Assembly (NCBI GenBank): GCA_012965455.1
Contig: DTSG01000478.1
Location: 742-13,260, forward strand
Direction: 5' to 3'
From: Planctomycetaceae bacterium
Lineage (GTDB): Bacteria > Planctomycetota > Planctomycetia > Pirellulales > Pirellulaceae
Length of the DNA: 12,519 nucleotides
Positions within the stretch are counted from its first letter, which is position 1. The number at the start of each line of letters is the position of its first letter. The translations under genes were made by a program, and so were the position numbers. This document shows positions 6,656 through 12,519 of the stretch, piece by piece. Under the pieces are notes generated by a model. That model searched no databases. It was not told the DNA's origin and was given only the letters and a program-made list of their open reading frames with translations.

Positions 6656-8500
6656 TTAACGGGTTAGTTCTGCAATGCGTTGTTCAATTTCAACGATTGC
6701 AAATGGACGACCTTTTACCTTATTCAATCCGATACACTCAACAAGATACTTTGCTTGGATCAGTGCTTTAAGTTGGCCTAAATTCAATTCCGGAATAAGC
6801 ACTTTATCGTAGTTATTGAGGACTTCTTCAAGATTGCTTGGGAACGGATTAAGAAAACGTAGCTGAGCGTGAGCTACACTTGTACCGGCTGACTGAGCAC
6901 GCGTCACTGCTGTGCGGCAAGCACCGTAGGTACCACCCCAACTCAATACAAGCAAATCGCCCTTTTCAGGTCCGCACACTTCTAGTGGTGGGATAAAATC
7001 AGCAATGCGATCTACTTTTTCCTGCCGTAATTCACACATCGCTTGGTGGTTGTCTGGGTCGTAACTGACATCACCAGTCTCGGCAGCTTTTTCCAAACCG
7101 CCGATTCTATGTTCAAGACCCTTAGTACCCGGCAAGGCCCACGGTCGGGCAAGATTCTCATCACGCGAGTAGGGCAAGAATTCCGGATCGTCGTCTTCCC
7201 GAGGGGCAGGGTGTGTAATTTCTATTTTTTCGAGCGAATCAAAGGTGGGAATCTTCCATGGCTCAGCACCGTTCGCGATGTATCCATCAGACAAGATAAT
7301 CACTGGGCACATAAAGGTCACCGCAATACGCCAAGCATCAATTGCCGTAGCAAAGCAGTCTGACGGACTCTGTGGAGCAACTACCGGCAACGGTGATTCA
7401 CCGTTACGACCATACATTGCTTGATACAAGTCGGACTGTTCTGTTTTGGTCGGCAACCCAGTACTTGGACCACCTCGTTGGACGTTGATGATAAGCATGG
7501 GCAACTCGAGAATCATCCCCAGTCCCATCGCTTCTCCCTTAAGCGCAATACCAGGACCGCTCGATGCCGTAATTCCCATGTGGCCTGCAAATGCAGCACC
7601 AATTACTGAACAAATAGCTGCAATCTCATCTTCCGCTTGAAACGTCCGCACACCATGTTCTTTATGTTTACTTAACTCGTGCAAAATATCGGAGGCTGGC
7701 GTAATTGGATAAGAACCCAAAAACAAGTCTCGATCACTGAGCTTCGCTGCAGCAATACAACCAATTGCCAACGCTTGGTTCCCCATGATGTTACGGTATC
7801 TACCCTTGGGCAACGTCGCTTGGCCTACTTGGTAAGTACTAATTGCCGCTTCGGTTGTCTCGCCATAATTAAACCCAGCCTTGAGCGACTTCTCGTTAGC
7901 CTCGGCAATGTCTGGCATACCACCAAACTTTGATTGGATAAAATCTAAGGTAGGCTGCAAGTCGCGATTGTAGAGCCAGTAGACAAACCCCATTGCAAAA
8001 AAGTTCTTACAACGATCGGCTATCTTTGCGCTCAGTCCTAATTCTTCGACAGCGGTTCGAGTGAGCAGTGTCATTTTAATTTTGATGACTCGATATTCAT
8101 CTAGGCCTACGCCATCTAGAGGATTCTCATCGAGCTTAGCTAACCGTAAATCTTTGGCTTGGAAGCTATCTTCATTGACAATCAGTGTGCCACCCGTTTT
8201 GAGGTCTCCGATGTTCGTAACCAAAGCCGCTGGATTCATCACGACAAGCGTATCAAGTTGGTCGCCAGGTGTGAAAATATCTTCAGCAGCAATCTGCACT
8301 TGAAACCCTGAGACACCAGCCCGAGTTCCTCGAGGAGCGCGAATCTCTGCAGGGAAGTCTGGAAACGTCGCGACGTCGTTTCCCGCTAGAGCCGACGTGT
8401 TGGTGAGTTGAGTCCCAGACAGTTGCATACCGTCGCCTGAGTCACCAGCAAATCTAATTGTTGCACCTGTTATTTTTTCCGGAGTAGTCGTTGTAGACAT
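6656..8500 (-). CDS. korA: 2-oxoacid:ferredoxin oxidoreductase, alpha subunit with fused gamma domain (KorA-type)
   Basis: 614 residues, the usual size for the two-subunit KorAB enzymes. Residues about 12-205 form the gamma-type domain that stands alone in four-subunit enzymes (FAGDSGDGMQLSG at 17-29, FPDFPAEIRAPRGT at 46-59). The alpha part begins near GNQALAIG (240-247) and has YPITPASD (264-271), the typical YPITP motif, then TASSGPG (311-317) and QRGGPSTGLPTKTEQSD (341-357), which faces the TPP site. Residues about 510-614 are the C-terminal domain. No ferredoxin or delta subunit is fused or adjacent, as in the KorAB enzyme of mycobacteria. With KorB it should replace the 2-oxoglutarate dehydrogenase step of the TCA cycle or run it in reverse. 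The ATG at 8500 gives a normal N-terminus; the Shine-Dalgarno is weak. Confidence 0.95.
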   Translation of the reverse strand: MSTTTTPEKITGATIRFAGDSGDGMQLSGTQLTNTSALAGNDVATFPDFPAEIRAPRGTRAGVSGFQVQIAAEDIFTPGDQLDTLVVMNPAALVTNIGDLKTGGTLIVNEDSFQAKDLRLAKLDENPLDGVGLDEYRVIKIKMTLLTRTAVEELGLSAKIADRCKNFFAMGFVYWLYNRDLQPTLDFIQSKFGGMPDIAEANEKSLKAGFNYGETTEAAISTYQVGQATLPKGRYRNIMGNQALAIGCIAAAKLSDRDLFLGSYPITPASDILHELSKHKEHGVRTFQAEDEIAAICSVIGAAFAGHMGITASSGPGIALKGEAMGLGMILELPMLIINVQRGGPSTGLPTKTEQSDLYQAMYGRNGESPLPVVAPQSPSDCFATAIDAWRIAVTFMCPVIILSDGYIANGAEPWKIPTFDSLEKIEITHPAPREDDDPEFLPYSRDENLARPWALPGTKGLEHRIGGLEKAAETGDVSYDPDNHQAMCELRQEKVDRIADFIPPLEVCGPEKGDLLVLSWGGTYGACRTAVTRAQSAGTSVAHAQLRFLNPFPSNLEEVLNNYDKVLIPELNLGQLKALIQAKYLVECIGLNKVKGRPFAIVEIEQRIAELTR

Positions 8501-8587
8501 TTTTACTGAGCTCTTAGATTATTATTGAACGTGAGGTGTTAATACGAACAGAATACGCAATTCAAAATTAGAGATAATAGAGGTGGG

Positions 8588-8650
8588 AAATAGAATTCGT
8601 AGTGCTTACAATCATCGCAATCTCAAGTCAGTAATCTATAAATTCTATTT
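8588..8650. repeat. 10-bp perfect inverted repeat, 43-nt spacer
   Basis: AAATAGAATT at 8588-8597 and AATTCTATTT at 8641-8650 are exact reverse complements. Each contains TAGAAT, one on each strand, so they may be two divergent -10 boxes, two half-sites for a regulator, or the stem of an RNA. They lie about 90-150 nt upstream of korA. Confidence 0.55.
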
Positions 8651-8794
8651 TTAGTTTTGCAGTTAGCATCCATTAAAAAATATAAACTAAGCCGACGCAA
8701 AGTTTACACAGGAATACCTGAAATCTACCACCTCAACTCGACTCGTTGAACCGCATATTCACCATAAAAACCAACTTTTCTCTACGACATTTTT

Positions 8795-8810
8795 CCGACA
8801 ATAATGTCGG
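8795..8810. repeat. Palindrome CCGACA-ATAA-TGTCGG
   Basis: A perfect 6-bp inverted repeat with a 4-nt spacer in the divergent region. An overlapping copy of the arm (CGACAT, 8785-8790) can pair with ATGTCG (8804-8809), giving an alternative stem. On the plus strand it is preceded, not followed, by a T-run, so it is not a rightward terminator. The T-rich flank and two-fold symmetry would suit a protein binding site. Confidence 0.4.
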
Positions 8811-8948
8811 CTTTCATTGGTCATCACCGCTCTAAAATAAGGTACTCTAATAATGTCCCAGAGGAGTCAATTTAACTACATTTTATACATCGTGATCTCG
8901 GCGGTAGCGTGACCAGCAAGGGTCTCTCCGGGATGTGTAAATATTATG

Positions 8949-8957
8949 TGCTATCAT
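8949..8957 (+). promoter_or_regulatory. Extended -10 (TGCTATCAT) upstream of the RDD operon
   Basis: TG-N-TATCAT resembles an extended -10 and shares the TGCTA start with the elements at 3697 and 4713. No clear -35 is present. Transcription would begin near 8964, leaving a leader of about 110 nt. TAGAAT at 8990-8995 is an alternative -10. Confidence 0.3.
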
Positions 8958-9010
8958 AAGAAGATGACCAACCATTGCGATTTTTTGGGTAGAATTTAAT
9001 GGAAGCTAGA

Positions 9011-9026
9011 CAGTTATCAATAACTG
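9011..9026. repeat. Leader hairpin CAGTTAT-CA-ATAACTG
   Basis: A perfect 7-bp inverted repeat with a 2-nt centre, 48 nt before the RDD start codon. It lies just downstream of the candidate -10 boxes, so it could be an operator or a hairpin in the mRNA leader. Confidence 0.4.
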
Positions 9027-9074
9027 GCCCTTTATCAAATCGTTTCCTCGATAGTACATAATCGCTAGGCATCC

Positions 9075-10091
9075 ATGACGCAAGATATCCGAGGTATCCG
9101 AGACGCCATTGATCCGATTGATGGCACCATCTCGATCGTCACGCCCGAAAACATCACCTTTGACTATCACGTCGCAGGGCCATTTCAACGAGCTTTTGCT
9201 TTTCTAATTGATATTGGTATACGTACTGCTATTCTCTTTGGCTTATATATATTCTCGCTCATCATCGATTACCAATTGGGTGGAATTGGCCAGGCGATAT
9301 TCCAAGTTATCCAGCTCATTGTCATCTGGATGTATGGAATACTATTCGAAATTTACATGAACGGCCAAACTCCTGGTAAACGCATGCTCGGCTTACGATC
9401 AGTCACTGTAGACGGCAAACCGATGAATGCAATGCAAGCCGTTCTACGTAATATGCTACGAATGGCTGACACGTTTCCTTTAGTTGCTCCCGCTGCCTTT
9501 GGTATCAATTGGGGGAACTCGCCGTTTTTCCAATTGTCGTTCATCCCAACATTCATGGTTGGATTGCTCGTCATGAGTTTGAACAAACGTTTCCAACGAC
9601 TCGGGGATCTCGTTGCCGGCACGATGGTTATTGTCGATCAAAAACAACCGACACAAGGGTTGCATGATGTGCGGCACCCCAACGTACTGCATATTGCTTC
9701 ACTATTACCCGCAAATTTCAAACCGGACCAAGGCATGTCTCAAGCGCTGGCCCACTTTATTGACCAACGTAATCGTTTAGCTCAACAACGGCGCAATGAA
9801 ATTGCCAACCATCTTGCTGAGCCATTATGTAAACAACTCAAGCTTGACCCAAACATTAACCCCGATCTGCTACTGCAGGCACTATATTATCGGGCCTTCG
9901 TATCAGACGCCCAAGACGAAGTGCCACTAACATCTCCATTAGCTGCCATCGTACCTACCAGTCCCAGCGGATACGCTCAGTCGCCGTATCCGCAGAACGT
10001 GGCTCAACCTATCACTCAACCTCTGGCTCCCCAAATTCCACCCAGACAAACACCTCCGTCTCGGCCACCAACGCGAGGTAACATCCTATGA
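9075..10091 (+). CDS. RDD family membrane protein
   Basis: 338-residue integral membrane protein. The residues that name the family are present: R39 and D46 in RAFAFLID (39-46), and D178 in RLGDLVAGTMVIV (175-187). The loop motif NGQTPGKRMLGLR (96-108) is also typical. Hydrophobic stretches at about 38-66, 73-95 and 150-168 are the likely membrane helices. After residue 190 comes a cytosolic-looking extension of about 150 residues: a charged helical part (200-280), then a tail rich in P, Q and S (285-338). RDD proteins are poorly understood; some have been linked to ion or solute transport. The first in-frame stop upstream is only 9 nt before the ATG, so the start is nearly forced; a weak TAGG precedes it by 5 nt. 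Its stop overlaps the next start (ATGA), placing it first in the four-gene operon. Confidence 0.88.
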   Translation: MTQDIRGIRDAIDPIDGTISIVTPENITFDYHVAGPFQRAFAFLIDIGIRTAILFGLYIFSLIIDYQLGGIGQAIFQVIQLIVIWMYGILFEIYMNGQTPGKRMLGLRSVTVDGKPMNAMQAVLRNMLRMADTFPLVAPAAFGINWGNSPFFQLSFIPTFMVGLLVMSLNKRFQRLGDLVAGTMVIVDQKQPTQGLHDVRHPNVLHIASLLPANFKPDQGMSQALAHFIDQRNRLAQQRRNEIANHLAEPLCKQLKLDPNINPDLLLQALYYRAFVSDAQDEVPLTSPLAAIVPTSPSGYAQSPYPQNVAQPITQPLAPQIPPRQTPPSRPPTRGNIL

Positions 10092-11098
10092 AAGTAGCTG
10101 ACCTATTAGCCCAGCGGCAACATCAATGGCGAGAACTTGACGAGCTCTGCGATAAAGTCAATTGGAGATCTGCAAAAAGGATGGGAGCCGAGCAGCTATC
10201 AAACTTTGCCTCTCTGTATCGCAGCGTGTGTGCAGATTTGGCTTTAGCCGATTCCTATAATTTGCCGCCCGACACAGTCGAGTATTTGCACCGGCTCGTT
10301 GGTCGTGCTCATAGCCGACTTTACCGCACTCGTCGTTTTCAATTCGCCGCTTGGATCATGGTATTAACATTTGATGCTCCGCGGCAGATTTTGCTGGACC
10401 GCTATTTTTGGTTTATGTTCATATTTTTCTACGGTACATTTTTGTTGTCCGCATTTCTCGCTTTTGAATCTACCTATTTTCCAGATTACCACACGCAAAT
10501 CGTAGGCGAAGAAGCTTTGCTCAGTTTGGAAGCAATGTATACCAATCCGATTGGGTCAACCGAATCCGGAATCGGGATGAAATCCAATATGGCTGGATTC
10601 TACATCAACCACAATACAGGTATTGGATTAGTCTGTTTTGTCACGGGTATCCTGATAATACCTGGCATCGTGACTACGTTATTTAACGCCGCGTTTCTAG
10701 GTGCTGTCTTCGGCTATATGGCTCGGCCGGATGTTCTCATGACTGATAACTTCTTTGAATTCGTAACCGCACACGGACCTTTTGAATTGACGGCCATCGT
10801 ACTCGCAGCAGCCGGTGGTTTGCGGCTAGGATTGTCTTGGGTCAACACCAACGGGTTAACCCGCAAAGCCTCACTTCAAAAAGCTGGCCGCCGCTGTATC
10901 CCGGTCATTGGATTATCGATTCTGTTCTTTTTCTTTGCGGCGATTATTGAAGGTTTCATTTCACCGTCGAATCTTCCATATTCCTTCAAAGCAACAGTCG
11001 CGATCAGTTCGGCACTGTTCATTGCATTTTATATTCTTGTCTTGGGTCTCCTATCTGCTTTGGGGATCGTCAAAGGAGAACAATATGCAATTAGATAA
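10088..11098 (+). CDS. SpoIIM-family (stage II sporulation protein M-like) membrane protein
   Basis: 336 residues. Residues 1-100 form a soluble helical region, followed by likely membrane segments at about 105-126, 178-210, 232-250, 270-290 and 303-328. Signature stretches include FYINHNTGIG (171-180), TAHGPFELTAI (227-237) and IIEGFISPS (285-293). In Bacillus, SpoIIM works with SpoIID and SpoIIP in septal wall remodelling during engulfment. Nothing here suggests sporulation, and SpoIIM homologues outside endospore formers commonly sit beside RDD, MoxR and DUF58 genes. Translation is coupled to the RDD gene by the ATGA overlap. The last 14 nt overlap the next gene, and the Shine-Dalgarno of that gene is inside this one. 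Exact function is unknown; a role in the cell envelope is the fair guess. Confidence 0.88.
   Translation: MKVADLLAQRQHQWRELDELCDKVNWRSAKRMGAEQLSNFASLYRSVCADLALADSYNLPPDTVEYLHRLVGRAHSRLYRTRRFQFAAWIMVLTFDAPRQILLDRYFWFMFIFFYGTFLLSAFLAFESTYFPDYHTQIVGEEALLSLEAMYTNPIGSTESGIGMKSNMAGFYINHNTGIGLVCFVTGILIIPGIVTTLFNAAFLGAVFGYMARPDVLMTDNFFEFVTAHGPFELTAIVLAAAGGLRLGLSWVNTNGLTRKASLQKAGRRCIPVIGLSILFFFFAAIIEGFISPSNLPYSFKATVAISSALFIAFYILVLGLLSALGIVKGEQYAIR
11073..11078 (+). promoter_or_regulatory. Shine-Dalgarno (AAGGAG) that fixes the next start
   Basis: AAGGAG ends 6 nt before the ATG at 11085. It selects that ATG over in-frame upstream codons reaching back to 10908, which lie inside the SpoIIM-family gene in another frame. 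Confidence 0.8.
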
Positions 11099-12041
11099 AA
11101 CCCATATTCAAATTCGCAACCGCAATGAAAATGAGTTGCTAGATATCGCACTACACGTCATTTGCAGATTCCCCGTCCAAATTTTCTTGTCTTTTGCGCT
11201 GCTAGCCATACCACTGCTGCTGCTTAATAATTTGCTAATCGGACATATCCTCACATTGGACTACAACCTAGCTTTCCAAATGCGGACTTCAATCGTCGAA
11301 GAAACCTATACATCGTCAGACATTAGCTACAAAACATTTCTCGTCTTACAAGTAATATTGATCATTAGTGAAGCCCCCATAGCCTCAATTTTGTCCACCG
11401 TCATGTTAAGCAAATTAATTTTTAACGAAGCGCCAACGCTCTCGAGTATCATTAAAATCGGCCTAAAAAATACCGGGAAAATTTTTGCGAGCCTAGGCCT
11501 GAAACGAGGTGTTCTATTTATCGTCCTGCTCGCAGCACTAATGAGAACACCCGACAGCATAACCCGCGGATTTATTTTGGCGACCATTATTATCACATTC
11601 TTCGTATTCATCTGGGTCCGCGGTGCCCGACCGTTCATTTTAGAAATCATTCTGCTGGAACAATCCGATGCCGAGTCGTCGAATAAGATGTCCTTACAAC
11701 AGCGCAGTCGCATGCTGCATACAACCGTTGGCGGTAATGTATTTGGGCGATCAATGTACGGATTAGTCGTTGGCTGTTGTCTGGCAATTTGCATGCACGG
11801 CTGTCTAACCTTTCTTTCTGTTAACCTGTTTACCGAAACAGGAACTATGGAGCATCTCGATTTAACCGCTCGCTGGATCTTTCCAATTGCTTGCTGGCTT
11901 GCGGTACTCTACACATCGGTCGTACGATTTCTCAACTACCTCGACACTCGTATATTATTAGAAGGTTGGGAAGCGGAATTAAAAATTCGTAGCGAAGCTA
12001 TGCGGATCAAACAACGACAACCACTGGGCACAAATTGGTAG
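11085..12041 (+). CDS. Six-helix membrane protein of unknown function
   Basis: 318 residues from the ATG with a strong AAGGAG 6 nt upstream, overlapping the SpoIIM-family gene by 14 nt. Likely membrane helices lie at about 30-53, 84-113, 142-153, 162-178, 224-247 and 264-283. I recognise no named domain. Near the C-terminus, LNYLDTRILLEGWEAELKIR (283-302) resembles the Y-x-D-x-R-x-x-x-EG-x-x-x-E ending I know from several poorly characterised multi-helix membrane proteins. The residues from 190 to 220 form a polar loop rich in S, E, Q and R. The position between the SpoIIM-family gene and a secreted protein, with tight coupling, suggests it belongs to the same membrane complex; that is inference. 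The frame is also open upstream of 11085, but that stretch is the alternate frame of the SpoIIM-family gene and should not be included. Confidence 0.85.
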   Translation: MQLDKTHIQIRNRNENELLDIALHVICRFPVQIFLSFALLAIPLLLLNNLLIGHILTLDYNLAFQMRTSIVEETYTSSDISYKTFLVLQVILIISEAPIASILSTVMLSKLIFNEAPTLSSIIKIGLKNTGKIFASLGLKRGVLFIVLLAALMRTPDSITRGFILATIIITFFVFIWVRGARPFILEIILLEQSDAESSNKMSLQQRSRMLHTTVGGNVFGRSMYGLVVGCCLAICMHGCLTFLSVNLFTETGTMEHLDLTARWIFPIACWLAVLYTSVVRFLNYLDTRILLEGWEAELKIRSEAMRIKQRQPLGTNW

Positions 12042-12046
12042 GGGAC

Positions 12047-12053
12047 AGGAGGG
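12047..12053 (+). promoter_or_regulatory. Strong Shine-Dalgarno (AGGAGGG)
   Basis: AGGAGGG ends 5 nt before the ATG at 12059 and lies in the 17-nt gap after the previous stop. It is the strongest ribosome binding site in the window and supports the reality of the truncated gene that follows. Confidence 0.8.
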
Positions 12054-12058
12054 TAATT

Positions 12059-12519
12059 ATGAAACGACATTCAATGCTGTCACTGCTCTGCATCCTATCA
12101 GTCTACGTATTCATTGCCTTAGGACACTCTCACGACTCCCTAGCTCAACGCGATACGCCCGTCGAATCTGGAAAGCGTGCTTTACAGCGTGATACACCTT
12201 TTCCTTGGTATGACGAACAACGTGACGTATTAAAGCGAATCCCGCTTGATACCGAGTGGATGCAGCGACTACGCGAACGCTTAGAACAAAATGAACAGAA
12301 CATCGAGGAAATGCTTAAGGGCCTCGAAGACATGGATTTCGGTGATATGGATTTCGGTGATATGCCAACACCGGATATGGAAGAATTCGGTGCGGACTTT
12401 GACGCCGAATCGTTTTTAGATAAATGGGAAGAGTACATTAATAGATTAGGTGAGGAGGCTGAGGCAAATTCTGGAGGCAATGGCCGAGCTAATCCAAATA
12501 GCCCTCAGGGTAACGGTTC
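12059..12519 (+). CDS. Secreted acidic protein, 3' end missing (candidate DUF4129-type)
   Basis: The frame is open from the ATG to the right edge, giving 153 residues of an unfinished protein. A signal peptide is clear: KRH at 2-4, a hydrophobic core from about 6 to 22 and a likely cleavage after SLA (27-29). The mature part has QRDTP twice (30-34 and 43-47) and FPWYDEQRD (48-56), then a charged helix (about 64-90). Next is a very acidic stretch with two copies of MDFGD (92-101), and from about 135 a low-complexity run of G, N, A, P and S. The FPWYD motif after a signal peptide, in this gene position, recalls planctomycete proteins that carry a DUF4129 domain further on. That domain would be beyond the window, so the assignment is tentative. 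It shares the operon with the three membrane proteins upstream. Confidence 0.75.
   Translation, partial: MKRHSMLSLLCILSVYVFIALGHSHDSLAQRDTPVESGKRALQRDTPFPWYDEQRDVLKRIPLDTEWMQRLRERLEQNEQNIEEMLKGLEDMDFGDMDFGDMPTPDMEEFGADFDAESFLDKWEEYINRLGEEAEANSGGNGRANPNSPQGNG
12332..12361 (+). repeat. Perfect 15-bp tandem duplication in the acidic segment
   Basis: The unit at 12332-12346 is repeated exactly at 12347-12361 and is followed by another ATG. In frame it encodes MDFGD twice, which adds acidic residues without shifting the frame. Exact identity at DNA level suggests a recent slippage event. Confidence 0.85.

Larger units (their letters stand above)
8501..9074. other. Gene-free divergent region between korA and the RDD operon
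   Basis: 574 nt, clearly more AT-rich than its flanks, between two divergent operons. I find no convincing coding sequence: the longest ATG frames noted are about 20 codons (8853-8912 and 8999-9061) without Shine-Dalgarno. It holds a 10-bp inverted repeat (8588-8650), a 16-nt palindrome (8795-8810), an extended -10 (8949-8957), a TAGAAT (8990-8995) and a 7-bp hairpin (9011-9026). It should contain promoters for both operons and is long enough for a small RNA or operators, neither of which can be proved here. Confidence 0.7.

Noticed and set aside
7203..7213. GGGGCAGGGTG on the plus strand, identical to the opening of the FMN riboswitch consensus
   Set aside because: It lies inside korA on the antisense strand, and the other conserved blocks of the riboswitch do not follow. 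ribBA is several kb away.
7043..7363. Antisense open frames within korA, korB and ribBA, up to about 109 codons
   Set aside because: They lie wholly opposite strongly conserved genes, have no recognisable domains and reflect codon bias of the real genes.
8853..8912. 19-residue hydrophobic peptide frame in the divergent region
   Set aside because: It is very short and has no properly spaced ribosome binding site. Frames this small are common by chance.
10908..11084. N-terminal extension of the six-helix protein starting at 10908
   Set aside because: This stretch is the shifted frame of the SpoIIM-family gene. The strong AAGGAG before the ATG at 11085 decides the start.
11327..11794. 155-codon minus-strand frame opposite the six-helix gene
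   Set aside because: The plus-strand gene has a strong start, membrane helices and operon context. The antisense product has no recognisable features.

Overview
This window looks like a chromosomal segment of a planctomycete, probably a relative of the Pirellulales. This is an inference. It rests on the run RDD - SpoIIM - membrane protein - secreted 'FPWYD' protein at the right end, a tandem-thioredoxin protein at the left end, a hypothetical protein of a type I associate with planctomycetes, and a two-subunit KorAB enzyme. Base composition looks moderate and even throughout. I see no insertion sequence, phage gene, integrase, tRNA, rRNA or CRISPR array, so nothing in the window itself marks it as a mobile island.

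Left part (1-5597). A 5'-truncated protein with two thioredoxin/TlpA domains (WCGPC and WCAPC) runs rightward and converges on ribBA, the bifunctional riboflavin enzyme, across a short gap with a hairpin. ribBA is divergent from a 286-residue soluble hypothetical protein. A classical short-chain dehydrogenase follows and converges on the korAB pair.

Middle (5598-9074). korA then korB lie on the minus strand, 41 nt apart, and encode a two-subunit 2-oxoacid:ferredoxin oxidoreductase, most likely the 2-oxoglutarate enzyme of the TCA cycle. KorA has the gamma-type domain fused at its N-terminus; KorB carries the TPP site and four cysteines for a [4Fe-4S] cluster. Upstream of korA is a 574-nt gene-free, AT-rich divergent region with several inverted repeats and promoter-like elements.

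Right part (9075-12519). A tightly packed rightward operon encodes an RDD membrane protein, a SpoIIM-family membrane protein (ATGA overlap), a six-helix membrane protein (14-nt overlap, strong Shine-Dalgarno) and the N-terminal part of a secreted acidic protein that runs off the window (strong Shine-Dalgarno). RDD and SpoIIM genes are known neighbours of MoxR AAA+ ATPase, DUF58, DUF4129 and DUF4350 genes in actinobacteria and planctomycetes. The window probably holds the front half of such a MoxR-linked envelope cluster, with the ATPase genes just beyond the right edge. This is the least understood and most interesting part of the window.
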